A program made the position numbers and the translations under genes. From contig CM059567.1 of NCBI GenBank assembly GCA_030386875.1, positions 58,574,020-58,638,019 on the forward strand: a stretch of 64,000 nt of DNA, read 5' to 3'. Positions 1 to 11,595 of this stretch are shown piece by piece. The notes under the pieces are model-generated. The model did no database searches. It was not told where the DNA came from and worked only from the letters and a program-made list of their open reading frames with translations. Numbering within the stretch: the first letter of the stretch is position 1; each line of letters starts with the position of its first letter. Origin of the DNA: Morinoia aosen. Lineage: Eukaryota > Arthropoda > Malacostraca > Amphipoda > Talitridae.

Positions 1-1329
1 TTAGGGCTGTTACGAAGTAAAATTCACCTTGAGGATTGAAACTTGTAATTCGAGTTCACGTGTGTTTTCCATGCTTTGAAATTCACTTTCTTCGTCGATT
101 AGTTTTCTTTTGTAACATTTCATGTGAGTGGTGAGTTTTCGATAAGTTATATGAAGAAATTTTTTTTATCTTTCACAATATTATAGCGATTCTTATTAAA
201 GTTGACTCTTTTGCGTTGTTTTCTGAGTTAAACAATTTCCTTGAATTAAGTTTTGGAAGTGTTCTAGGCTTTTCCATTGACCGTAATATAGACTATAACA
301 AGAGCCGCGTCCGTATGTCTATCCGAAGCCAGCCTGCAGTGTGTGATGAGCGTATCTGTGATACACGCTCGGCCTCGTCAACTCCTGAGAGATTGAATTT
401 TTTTATTTCTTTCGGCCTTTATTTCATTTCGGCTTCTTTCTTACTTCAAATAAAGGGGGTGGACTAGTCTTACATAACATACGAAAGCATGCATGCACAT
501 ACGAGTATCTATCACGTTGTTGCGGATAGGGAGGCTTAAACTAACTAGTAATCTAATCTAATCTGTCACGCTCATATTAATATGGGTGCAGAAAATATTG
601 CGCCGGGCTTGTGATGGAGGACGATTGAATGAATAAAATAAGTTACGAAATTCTGTAAAAGCTTTAAATTTTTACTTTATTTGTCTCCACCTCGCGGAAA
701 TTTGCTGTAATGTCACTGACCGTATTATGCTACTTCGCAACTTATGGGCAGGAAAATGTTATTTCTGCACTGTTATTGTTATCTATTTTGATTAGCCGGC
801 AACAGCTGCAGGGTTCGTGTAATTTGACATCAGCTGGGGCTGCGTACACCTCGATATTTGGACGCAAAGTGCGTCATCATTACTTTTGAACCCTCATATG
901 TAGAATAGCGTACCCTGTTTGGGAGTTACACATATGAGTTTTGAAGTGGAACTGTTTGTCAGGAAAACAGGCCTCGAAGTGAGCTTTTTTCGTGAAAATA
1001 ATTTTTTATCTGAATTTGCATCACCTGTCCCAAAAATTTGGTGGTCGAACAAAGTCTCCCATTTTAACATGAAGCACAACTTGTGTGTAGCCTTTCTTCG
1101 CTATACCTCAGTTTTTTTAGAAGTAACGTTGGGCTTAGCTAAATGTTAGAGTTGCATTTTAGAGCATCAAATTTTGCACACACTAATTATGTTAATTGTT
1201 TATCGGATGTGAAATATCACTAGAAAAAACGAAAGTTTTGAGCTTTTATTCCCTGCGTTAATTTCTGTGCAAAATTTCGTGAAAAATGATAGTCTGCTCC
1301 TGAGTACTAAAATCACGAATACGATTTAT
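1..1329. other. Intergenic, no gene recognised
   Basis: AT-rich sequence with only short open frames and no recognisable domain, RNA gene or repeat. Nothing further can be supported here. Confidence 0.5.
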
Positions 1330-1473
1330 TTAAAAACAATTTAAAAACAATTTATTTACCACAGGAGATACAGAGGTAGAATGTTTCTTAAGTCTAATAC
1401 AATGGTCAGAGTTGAGTATAGCTACCTGTGGGCCCGAATAAGTTCAGCGACTTCTAGGGCATCCTACCATTTA
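1330..1473 (-). mobile_element. 3' end fragment of non-LTR retrotransposon
   Basis: Nearly identical to the last ~130 bp of the long retrotransposon at 39840-43233: shared blocks include the ACCACAGG, TACCTGTGGGCCCG and CTTCTAGGGCATCC stretches, in the same order. The poly-(AACAATTTAAA) side at 1330 is the element's 3' tail, so the copy is on the minus strand and severely 5' truncated. Homology is lost after about 1473. Confidence 0.8.
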
Positions 1474-3320
1474 TCATTCCTGGATATCATCAGTACGTTC
1501 ATTTGTAGAACGATTGAGTGATTAAGCTCCAAATTAACACCTGTAACTTGTCCTAGAGGTACCACACGCAGTTTCAACCTACCTTTCCTTTCTGCAGCCA
1601 CAGCTGGGATTTAGTAGCCCGCATTTATCACAAATCGATTGCCCGCGCAAAATTCGTTCGGTTGCCACTCGGGGAATGCCTGCGAGTTCTTTCCCTGGCG
1701 TCTGGTGATGCAAGAGACGAAGAGGACACGCGGGCTGCACGTACGCGCCTGCGCTGCACAACCAGTCAATCGTGCCAGCGGTGTGGTGGTGTGCGCGAGC
1801 TCGTGAAAACCGCGGACGCTGTATCTAGCTGTGCTACGCTAAAGCGGATAAATAAAGCATTACAGTGGCACCAACAAAGACGAAAAGCAGATAAATAAAA
1901 CATTGCAGTGACACCAAACGAGTTTTTAGAAAAGGTATTTGGTGCATTTTTTTAATGTTAGTGTTTCTTCAAGAAGTTTTCTATGTAGCTGCCATGGGCG
2001 ATAATCGAAATGAGCGATAATTATGGGCGATTACTGGAAATTATTTATGATCACGAAAACTCGTCGTCATTCTCTAGCGCCCATGAGTAATTTGAAGCCT
2101 ATTTTTGCGTTATTCTTTCACATCATATTGTTTATTGCGACTTCCCGGGTTATTTTGAGCGAATCGCGTGTTATGTAATAAGTCCACTGAGTTACGTGTC
2201 ATGCGGTGTTATTCGTAATTATTTATTTGGATTTACATCAGTGGCTGTGATGAAGGTTTTAATAATTTATTTTCTGATGCGTGATTTTGAAAAGGCTGTG
2301 CGTAACACGTGTATTATTAAACATATTACGTATTTATAACACAAGTTGATAGATTTTACCCTGAAGACATGGCACACTTAATGAATATGCGATTGATGGC
2401 CAAGCTATAATTACAAGAATTCATAGCGAACGTAAATTTGCCACAAAGGCTCCACTCAGGTTTTCATCTTTAGGATAAAAAATTGGATTTGTCGCATCTT
2501 ATTGAAAGAAAGTGACTTTGCGTTCTCTGTTAGTCACGTTTATTTTATCAGAGCGGTGTTGTGATGGACGTGTCAATTTGATGAGAAACCGAAACATCTG
2601 AATTTTTTACCCTGGATCTATTGATTTTTTAACGTTTGTCGTAGCAACCTTAAGTTTTTGTAAAATTATTTTTAATCTTGCACGAATTGAATTGCCTTAA
2701 TCAACGTCATCTTCGTGCTAGTATTTTTTTGAGAATTTACTCAGAAAACTTAGTTTCCATGAGAACTCATGACCAACTTTTTCCTCGAGTTTAAAATTTT
2801 CAAATCGAAAGCAGGACGTGCGCTTTGCTTTTTCTACAGTACGTTTGCTAACAGCAGCTGTGCTGTCGAGATTACTAATTTTTCTGCTATGGAATCATTA
2901 TATCAGGGAGACATTATTATGAATATGTAATGAAAAACTGACCCAAATGTTTGAACGATGCGTCCATTTCGTTGTGAATTAGAAAGGACGATAACCAACT
3001 TGGCTCGAAATTCTGCCTTTTGTAATACATTATTGGAAATATTTTCTTGTAAAGGCTCTGGCAAACGTTAGCAAAATATTCCGTTAAGATAGATAATGTC
3101 TTCTGTTTTCACATAGCGATTGAAGTAAATGTATCGTTTTTGCGTTGCTGCAGAATCGGCAGCGTCTTCGCGGTGAATCTCTGCTGAGATGTATGATGAT
3201 TTATGCTTGCAAAAAATCACAGATTTCCTTGTGTATTTTATTAATTCCTTGACAAATGTTCCAGCAACGTTTTCAGTGAGCGTGTTAGCTCATCTACGAA
3301 TATATTTATGTGTGTTATAA
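1474..3320. other. Intergenic with a small GC-rich, CpG-rich patch
   Basis: No gene is recognised. Bases ~1570-1830 are clearly GC- and CpG-richer than the surroundings. A minus-strand 60-residue frame there ends in a Cys-rich tail (CDKCGLLNPSCGC), but it has no identifiable family, so it is not called as a gene. The rest is AT-rich without structure. Confidence 0.4.
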
Positions 3321-3500
3321 CAGCAATTCATTTACTGAACGCTCCATAGTGGCGATTCATGCATTGACTGTTCTATAGCAGCGATTCATATACTGAACGC
3401 TCCATAGTAGCGCTTCATATACTGAACGCTCCATAGTAGCAATTCAAATACTGAATGTTTCATAACAGTACTTCATATAAGCCTTAAAGCAGCGTTTTAC
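3321..3500. repeat. Minisatellite, ~31-bp unit
   Basis: About five degenerate units around TACTGAACGCTCCATAGTAG, diverging toward the 3' side. Confidence 0.75.
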
Positions 3501-3744
3501 GTATTTAGCAGTACTATACTTTTCAGTAGATAACAATGGTCCATGCTATACTTTTTTCCATGCATGACATTCAATTTGCGAGTGGGATCATCTTTATTTA
3601 CACAAAAATTGAACTTGAGCCGCTCACGTCGGTTTTCTCTTAGCAGCTCCGAGCTCGCGCCTGTGACGCGCTTCAGGCGTTCGTCGTGGCGTTATCTCGG
3701 TTTTCACTCTCTTTCAAAAAACAACTGTGAAAATATAACCTGTT

Positions 3745-4480
3745 ATCTGGAAAGACACGAAAAAAGATGTGAGTAAACCACACATATTTTCAGAGAAACA
3801 CAAAGAGTGTGGGAGTAAGACAGTTATTTTGGGAAATACACAAAGAGTGTGAGTATGTAATAGACTCATTTATTTTGAGAGATACATAAAGGGTGTGTGC
3901 ACTAGACGCAGTTATTTTCAAAATACACAATGAGTGTGTGTACTAGAACCAGTTATCTTGAGACATACATAAGGGTGTGTGTACTAGATCCAGGTATTTT
4001 CAAAATACACAATGAGTGTGTGTACTAGACCCAGTTATCTTGAGAGATACATAAAGGGTGTGTGTACTAGATCCAGTTATTTTCAAAATACACAATGAGT
4101 GTGTGTACTAGACCCAGTTATCTTGAGAGATACATAAAGGGTGTGTGCACTAGACGCAGTTATTTTCAAAATACACAATGAGTGTGTGTACTAGACCAAG
4201 TTATCTTGAGAGATATATAAGGGTGTGTATACTAGACGCAGTTATTTTCAAAATACACAATGAGTGTGTGTTCTAGACCCATTTATCTTGAGAGATACAT
4301 AAAGGGTCTGTATACTAGACGCAGTTATTTTTAAAATACACAATAAGTGTGTGTACTACACCCAATTATTTTGAGAGATACATTAAGGGTGTGTGTAATT
4401 GACCTAGTTTTTTTCAGCGATGCACAGAGGGTGTGTGTACTAGACCCAGTTATTACGAGAAACACACAGAGAGTGTGTGT
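3745..4480. repeat. Minisatellite, alternating units forming ~115-bp higher-order repeat
   Basis: Two related ~58-bp units alternate: one carries AGAGATACATAAAGGGTGTG, the other TTTTCAAAATACACAATGAG. Both are followed by GTGTGTACTAGACCCAGTTA. About a dozen units; the edges are the most diverged. Confidence 0.85.
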
Positions 4481-5404
4481 GCAAGGCCTGATGGAGATTT
4501 GAAAAAGTGCGGGGAAAATGACCTGATTCTTCCCTCAAGGAATTTCAATCGTCTCTAAAAAATATTGCGTAACGTTGCGATCGCGTCATCCTCATATGTT
4601 TAGGTAGGATGACTCGGAATTTAAGGTTGCCAGATTTTTTTTTTTTGTTTCGTTTGTGACCAGTGTTCTCGGATTTGACCTTTTCTGCTATAATATTTGA
4701 CCGTCGGAATAAATTCACGGTTTTCTAGCCAAATGCTTTGTGGCTTATGTCTCTATATTTCAGACAAGACAAGTTAAATTTGAAAGTTTCGATGAAAAAT
4801 GATACCGATCTCGCATCTCTGACGCAAACCACTGAGCTTCTGCAACTCATTCTCGTACATGTGGGAAATACTTCAGTGTTTCTTCAATTGCTCTACGTCT
4901 GGAGAAAATAGAGTTTCAAAATCTATGTAGTTCAATAATACTGTTGCGCAAAAGTATTCATTTCATCTTGAGCAGCCTACGAAATTCTTACGAAATCAAC
5001 AAGTAAAACTTATTTCCCTTATGTATAATTTTTGGTGATGACATCATGAATTCTTACAAAATTTGCATCATTCAGCGGCAAAAAAAGACCGCACTTGGCT
5101 ATATTCTGCAGTGAAACATGAACATTAGGTAATCCATGTAAATTTTACGAAATTGAACATTAATTTCTAGTTATTCCAAAAAGCATCATTTAAATTGATT
5201 TTGTAATGCTGTGAATAACATAAAGAATATAAAGCAAGTCAAGTTAATTTTATAAAGCTAACATTTACTTCGATTTACTTGACAGCTTATCGTTTTATAT
5301 ATACTGATAAATGCTCTAAAAACCGCCAAGAATACTAAGCAAGTGACGTAGATTTTTATACAACCAGCGTTAACTTCCAGTCATTTGATAGGGTATCATT
5401 TCAA
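4481..5404. other. Intergenic, no gene recognised
   Basis: AT-rich unique sequence with no long open frame and no array. Confidence 0.5.
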
Positions 5405-5832
5405 TTTACTGTGAAATGCACTAAACAACCAGCAGCAAGGCTCTGAGTCTGCTATGAAAAGACTCCACGATATAGAAGGGACGATCATTTTCAACAACCA
5501 GTAGCATGGCTCTAGCAAGACTCTGAGTCTGCTGTGAAAAGACTCCAAGATACGGACGCCACTCGGTCATTTTCACAAGTGAGACGTGGCTCTTGCAAGA
5601 CTCAGAGTCTGCCGTGAAGAGACTCCAGGACGCAAGAGTCACTCGGTCATTTTCACAAGTGTCACGTGGTCTACCAAGGCTCAAAGTCTGCTGTGAAAAG
5701 ACTCCAAGATACAGACGCCACTCGGTCATTTTCACAAGTGTGACGTGGCTCTAGCAAGACTCAGAGTCTACCGTAAAGAGACTCACGAGACGCAGAAGTC
5801 ACTCGGTCATTTTCACAAGTGTGACGTTGCCG
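5405..5832. repeat. Minisatellite, 80-bp unit
   Basis: CACTCGGTCATTTTCACAAG recurs at about 5560, 5640, 5720 and 5800, giving an 80-bp period. Each unit also holds AAGACTCAGAGTCTGC. The 104-codon minus-strand frame here is a by-product of the repeat. Confidence 0.85.
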
Positions 5833-5934
5833 CGAGAACACAGGCCCAGTTTCCGGCGCTGGACTTTCACTCGAGGTCTTCCAGTTTCATAGCGCAGGCT
5901 TCAGCTCCTGCCACTCATGCTCGTACTTTCCCTC

Positions 5935-6270
5935 TGTAACGTCACCTTTTGTTGCGTAACGTTGCAATTTTCCCTCTGGCCGGGACGCCGCCCTGAGTTG
6001 TGCAGTGTTTGCAATTTTTCCCTGGAGCGTCGCCCTTTACTATGAAACGTTTGCAATTTTCGCTCTGGAACGTCGGCCTTTACTGAGAAACGTTTACAAT
6101 TTTCGCTCTGGAACGTCGTCCATTGTTGCGTAATGTTATCAATTTTCCCTGGAACGCCGCCCATTGTCGCGTAACGTTCGTAATTTTCCCTGGAACATCG
6201 GCCTTTAGAGTGAAACGTTTGCAGTTTCTCCCGGGAACGTCGCCTTTTATTGCAAAACTTTTGCAATTTT
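5935..6270. repeat. Minisatellite, ~60-bp unit
   Basis: Five to six units with GGAACGTCG, a TGCGTAACG or TGAAACG block, then TTTGCAATTTTCCCTCTGG. The open minus-strand frame is repeat-derived and resembles no family. Confidence 0.8.
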
Positions 6271-7109
6271 AGGACTGCCGAATTAAGACTTTTAAACTAT
6301 GGGTTTTTAATAAAGGCTACTAAATTAAGGCTACTAAATTAAGGCTAAAGCTTTGAAATTGACGTATTTAAGTTAAAGTTACTAAATTAGGTCCTTCAAA
6401 TTAAAGGGTCTAATTCAAGTTTAATTTAAAGCTACTTAATTGAGTTCTTCCATCGGCTTGAGTTTAGCTGTAATACTACATTAGTTGGAAATAACTTGCA
6501 CCTGACGTATCTTTGTGGCATGCAAGTTAAGTAAAATGTGAATAATGAATTATCTGCTTTCTTTCGTCATTTTCCCACCGCGAGTTTACTTAAGCCAACT
6601 TTTTATTTTCACGCCGAGGTTCTACGTACTAGTGTAAAGAATATTACGACTTTTTGCATGACATCACGTCAGTTTCTATTTAGAAACCGCGATTTTTTAT
6701 AACTTGTAGCTTCTTTTTATCATTTGTTGTTCTTTCTCTTATCTTTGCATCCGCCATACTTCATTAACAGACTTGTTATCCCCTTCTTTACTCTATCTAT
6801 TTGTTGTTATACTTACGATCATTTCCTTCCTTTCTGCTTAACAAATATTTTACTTAAGCAACAAAGGACTGTTTGTGAGATTTAGTAAGCGGTTTCAGGC
6901 ACGGAGTTTCATGCTTCATGATCTTCGTTTCCGTCGAAAATTTTCCGGAAATATCAAGCCTGATGCACCACGATGTACCACCAATGACCGTTAAAGATGT
7001 TTTTCTAAATTTTGAGCTTAATGCGCTGCGATTTCAGAAAAAAAGAAAGCAGTAATGAGATTTTCCTTTGCATTTTGCGCTTGACGCGGTACGATTCAAG
7101 TCGTAAATG
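6271..7109. other. Intergenic, no gene recognised
   Basis: Starts with short degenerate TACTAAATTAAGGCT repeats to ~6440, then unique AT-rich DNA. Confidence 0.45.
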
Positions 7110-7470
7110 TACAATAAACGTTATTTCTGCTGGCATGTATGTGCGATACGGAGACACTGTGAGCTTTTTTTAATCATTACAATTATCGTTGTTTCTCTTG
7201 GCATGCATCTGAGATACGAAGACACTGTATGCTTTCTTAAATCATTATGTATAAAATTAAGATTAGCATTGTTTCTGGAGGCATGAATGTGTGAATCAGA
7301 GATGTATCGGGAGATTTCTTCAATCATTACGATTAAAGTTACGATTAACGTTGCTTCTGCTGGAATGTATCAGTGATACGGAAATTCCGTGAAATTTCTT
7401 TAATCATTGCGATGAAAATTATGATTAACGTTGCTTCTACTGGAATGAATCTGAGATACGAATATACCGG
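7110..7470. repeat. Minisatellite, ~75-80-bp unit
   Basis: About five units with GATTAACGTTGCTTCTGCTG, a GAGATACG block and TTTCTTTAATCATT. Confidence 0.75.
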
Positions 7471-8440
7471 AAGCTTCTTGCGGCTTCCATAGAGTTGATC
7501 CGAAGCCTCCGGCCATAATGCACCTAACCGCTCGTGTTGCATTCTCGTGACGAAATCCATGACCCAAAACGGGGCTTGTACCTCCATGTTGTGGTAATGT
7601 ATGCTTAAAATTCAGGCCGGTGAGTGGTAGGTGCGCATGCGCAATTGTACATCTTATGTAAGGAACCATCATGGAACAGTTGGTGCAATAGTAAAAGACG
7701 TTTGGAAGTCAACGCGCTCATATATCATTACTATACTATACTATACTATATCATTTCAGTCAGCTCATACTTTCTTAAATCAATTTGGTTGAACTGAACA
7801 TTTTTGAATGAAAACGATCTAGAAACAGGACTAGATGAGAATAATCAAATCTAAATGGGCTTTTTAAACGCTCTCAAATCATAAAGCCACATTTTCAAGT
7901 CTTAGAAGCGTATAAACATCGTCCGACTGATCAAGTTAAAAAAAATTAATTTAATTTACACAAATTGTAATGCCATGAATATTTTGTAAGTATTTGGATT
8001 TTGATACATACTTTGCTGAATAAGTTGTGTATTTTGATTTTTATTCTGTGAACAAGTAATTTATGACGTTTTAACGGACAGCGCTCATTATCATTTGAGC
8101 TTGGATGCACGATAGCATTAACCGATCACAATCATAAGCTTTTCATTGTAATATTTATGTCAGAATACATCGCTGAATGCATAATTAAAATAACGCTCTG
8201 AGTCAATAGTTGTGTGTAAGTTTTAAGGATAGGAACTACCCAACCTAAAATGAAGGCGTCAACAGGGCTATAAAAAAAATTGGCCAACAGTTTACGTTTT
8301 AAATGTCTCAAGTTGAAAAATGAAACTTACCAAGCCTATCGAGTAACTGTTTTTAGGAATAGGGGGACGCAACTCGCGAAAATAGTCGGTCTACATAATT
8401 ATTGTCTCCACAAAAAATAAAAGCAGTGAAATACACACGA
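7471..8440. other. Intergenic, no gene recognised
   Basis: 7490-7680 is less AT-rich and contains GCGCATGCGCA at about 7631, a sequence like an NRF-1 site. No coding family is recognised. A short TACTATACTATACTATA run lies near 7730. The remainder is AT-rich and unique. Confidence 0.35.
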
Positions 8441-8548
8441 CCCAGTCAAACTTTTTCGCCGGAGCAGGCATGTTTTTCGCCGCCTAAGCGATTTAATTAC
8501 TTGGGCGGCGAAAAATATACATGCAGATGGCCAAAGAGTTAGACTGGG
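8441..8548. mobile_element. Hairpin MITE-like element, copy 1
   Basis: A ~108-bp foldback: it begins CCCAGTC...CTTTTTCGCC and ends with the complementary AAGAGTTAGACTGGG. The centre CGCCGCCTAAGCGATTTAAT/TACTTGGGCGGCG is itself palindromic. There is no coding capacity. Other copies lie at 11514, 14246, 22500, 36557 and 46400. Confidence 0.85.
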
Positions 8549-9589
8549 GAGACGTACTGTTCTTGGGGCAGAAATTTAAAACACTTCACCTCGTTATAGC
8601 GTACAACTGAGAGCGTAAGTTCTTTTTCAGCAGACTTGGCTACGCTGCGTGCTGTAACACGCATCGTAGGTAAGCCACTTAAAATTTCTTACGCTGGAAA
8701 CTCTAAGAAGACCTCAATCGGTCGATAATCCATCGTCTCTACGATAAATGGGGGAAAGCAGCGGAGCAGCTGGTTATACAGGGATAATACCTAATTGCTA
8801 GCAGCAATGGCGTTTATCGTATTCTTCCTGTGAAAGAAAACTTCCTCAACGACGTACGGACGCCCAAACTCATCCTTAGATGCAAGTGCGATAATTCCGA
8901 CAAGTGACAATGCGACAATGGTTCTTCTTTGTTCTTCTTCCGCAGGAGCCGAGGTTCTTCTAGGCTGTAATCCTTGTGTCCTGTCATAGTTGTGTTTCTT
9001 TCCTCGTTGTATTGCTAAGAAGTACAGCATCATTTTACTAATGAATTTATCCACTTAAGTTGCGTTGTTTTGAAATTTTTGGTTGTTTGAACAACTCTCA
9101 CCAGAAGGGTAGGTTGTGTGTTCGTTATTAAAGTTTGTTTGTTTTAGAGCTCGTGATTACATTTCCTTCAGAAGTTATACCATGTGTATGGCCGAACGTT
9201 GTAGGATATTTGCTGCTGCTTCGTGAATTACAAACTATAGGAGTGTACTCTTAACATCATGTTTTTAATAATGAAGCTTGAAGAAGTCGTTCTAAATAGT
9301 CGTTAGGAAAAAAGTCAAGCTCCTAATATGCTTCAGTGATACGTCATCATACGGTCGATTCTAAATTTCTATGACTTCGTATGGGAATTTTAATAAACAC
9401 AAATAGAAATAATACCCTTTATTGTTAGAATTTCATAACTCGAATCAAGGGTCATATTAGTTGAAAAACTGAGTCTATTATAATCGTTATAAGTTGAGAT
9501 TCACGTAAGATAGGAAAGGAAAAGGAAAGAAAGAAAAACCGTATATTTCCAAGAAATTGATACATTAAACGCATTAAATATTGGATTTT
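8549..9589. other. Intergenic, no gene recognised
   Basis: A minus-strand 87-residue open frame (9054-8791) has no recognisable motif and is not called. Otherwise AT-rich unique sequence. Confidence 0.4.
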
Positions 9590-9735
9590 AAAGATACTAA
9601 AATGTCTTATTATTGAAGATAAAATGATGCCTTATCATTAGAGAAGAGATGATATCTTATCATTGAAGACTAGATGATGCCTTATAATTAGAAATAATAT
9701 TGTCTTATCACTAAAGATAACATGATGTCATGTAA
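9590..9735. repeat. Minisatellite, ~34-bp unit
   Basis: About four units around GATGATGCCTTATCATTAGA. Confidence 0.75.
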
Positions 9736-9944
9736 TTCAACGACCTACAGCCTTCATCCCCTGCATTACCAACGCAGCATTTCCCTTCCCTATTTTTAAA
9801 GGCTCGTACAACTTTCGCTTCCTTGGAGCTCGGAAGAAAGAAGCTTCGTTGCGCAAGCCCTCATCAGGAAAATATCGGTGGCCATTGAGGCGTGGGAGGC
9901 CCATTTGTAGTACAGGAGTTCACGTAACAAGAGACATGCCTGTA

Positions 9945-10290
9945 GATAGATAAATGGAATGATGGATGATAAATGGAATGATGGATAACAAGTGGAATAA
10001 TGGACGATAAATGGAATGGTGGATCATAAATGAAATGATGGATGTTAAATGGGGATAGATGATAAATAGAATGATGGTTATAAATGGAATGATGGATGAT
10101 AAAGGGGGATAGATAAATAGAATGATGGTTATAAATGTAATGATGGATGATAAATTGGAATAGATGATAAATGAAATGATGGATGATGAATGGGGATAGA
10201 TGATAAATGGGGATAGATAATAAATGGAGGTAGATGATAAATGGAATGATGGATGATAAATAATGATCGATGATAGATGTTATATGGTGA
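9945..10290. repeat. Short-unit satellite (GGATGATAAATGGAAT)n
   Basis: Roughly twenty units of 16-18 bp, with GGGGATAGATGATAAATG variants toward the 3' half. Confidence 0.85.
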
Positions 10291-10767
10291 GAATGTTTTC
10301 TATTTCATTATCTATGTATTTTCAACATGAAGATGTTACGAGGAGATATACTGAGGAGAAACTTTGTGTTTAATGGATATATGCAGTACGTGTGGCTTCT
10401 ATGGCGAGCTAAGGCATGTGCTGTTCATAATTGAAAAAAGGCTTTCACTGAATGTTGATACAATTATTTTAGCAGAACGTGAATCAAATATCACATGTTT
10501 AGATGTGTTTTATTTTGCTTAGGTCCATCCTATTTACAATTTAACGTAGAGAAACTACCGCTCAGTTTTTGTTTTGCGTGTTCCATTGTTCTGATTGAAA
10601 AATAACTTATTCTCATTTTTTTAGTGGCCTAGGTCATTTCACATGAAATCCTGGGGTTAAGACTACCCAATTTTCAAAAAGTGGCCTGCAACTTCGTCGC
10701 TGATGCTCTCCGTTAACTGTTATATGAGGGAAAGTTTATCACCATACGCTGCTCGTCTTTGTTGTCA

Positions 10768-11369
10768 AAGTAATAGTGATTTTCGTGTATTATACTACGA
10801 TTCCCTATCACTAAGCAATAGTGATTTTCGTGTATTATACTACGATTCGCTATCACTAAGTAATAGTGATTTTCGTGTATTATACTACGATTCCCTATCA
10901 CTAAGTAATAGTGATTTTCGTGTATTATGCTACGATTCACTATCACTAAGTAATAGTGATTTTCGTGTATTATGGTACGATTCACTATCACTAAGTAATA
11001 GTGATTTTCGTGTATTATGCTACGATTCCCTATCACTAAGTAATAGTGATTTTCGTGTATTATGCTGCGATTCACTATCACTAAGTAATAGTGATTTTCG
11101 TGTATTATACTACGATTCCCTATCACTAAGTAATAGTGATTTTCGTGTATTATGCTACGATTCAGTATCACTAAGTAATAGTGATTTTCGTGTATTATGG
11201 TACGATTCACTATCACTAAGTAATAGTGATTTTCGTGTATTATGCTACGATTCACTATCACTAAGTAATAGTGATTTTCGTGTATTATGCTACGATTCAC
11301 TATCACTAAGTAATAGTGATTTTCGTGTATTATGCTACGATTCACTATCACTAAGTATTAGTGATTTTC
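10768..11369. repeat. Minisatellite, 45-bp unit, ~13 copies, each with a hairpin
   Basis: A highly homogeneous array built on TAATAGTGATTTTCGTGTAT plus a TACGATTCMCTATCACTAAG half. Each junction ATCACTA-agtaa-TAGTGAT is a perfect 7-bp inverted repeat. Because 45 is a multiple of three, both strands are open (235 and 212 codons), but the product is a pure 15-residue repeat with no start context or family. Confidence 0.95.
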
Positions 11370-11513
11370 TCATGTACTACAGTATGATTCACAAATTTAC
11401 GAATTTATGATCATGAAGGAGTCCTAAAAAATAGCGAACTTTCATCGCGCATTAGTTTATTTTTCATGACACCTAAAGTACTACTATATTTATAATCATA
11501 ACTACCCAGTCTA

Positions 11514-11595
11514 ACTTTTTCACTGGAGCAGGCATTTTTTCGCCGCCTAGGTGGCGAAAAACATGCATTCAGGCGGCGAAAAAGTTGGACTGGGT
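11514..11595. mobile_element. Hairpin MITE-like element, copy 2
   Basis: An 82-bp shorter copy with ends ACCCAGTCTAACTTTTTC and GAAAAAGTTGGACTGGGT. The central loop is partly deleted compared with the 110-bp copy at 14246. Confidence 0.9.

Noticed and set aside
1579-1761. Cys-rich minus-strand peptide (CDKCGLLNPSCGC) as a zinc-finger exon
   Set aside because: Only one short Cys cluster, no recognised family and no confident splice sites.
8791-9054. 87-codon minus-strand frame as a gene
   Set aside because: No motif, ordinary AT-rich base composition at the edges and no neighbouring exon found.
10703-11410. 235-codon and 212-codon open frames on opposite strands
   Set aside because: Both are pure translations of the 45-bp tandem repeat; no start context, splice signals or protein family.
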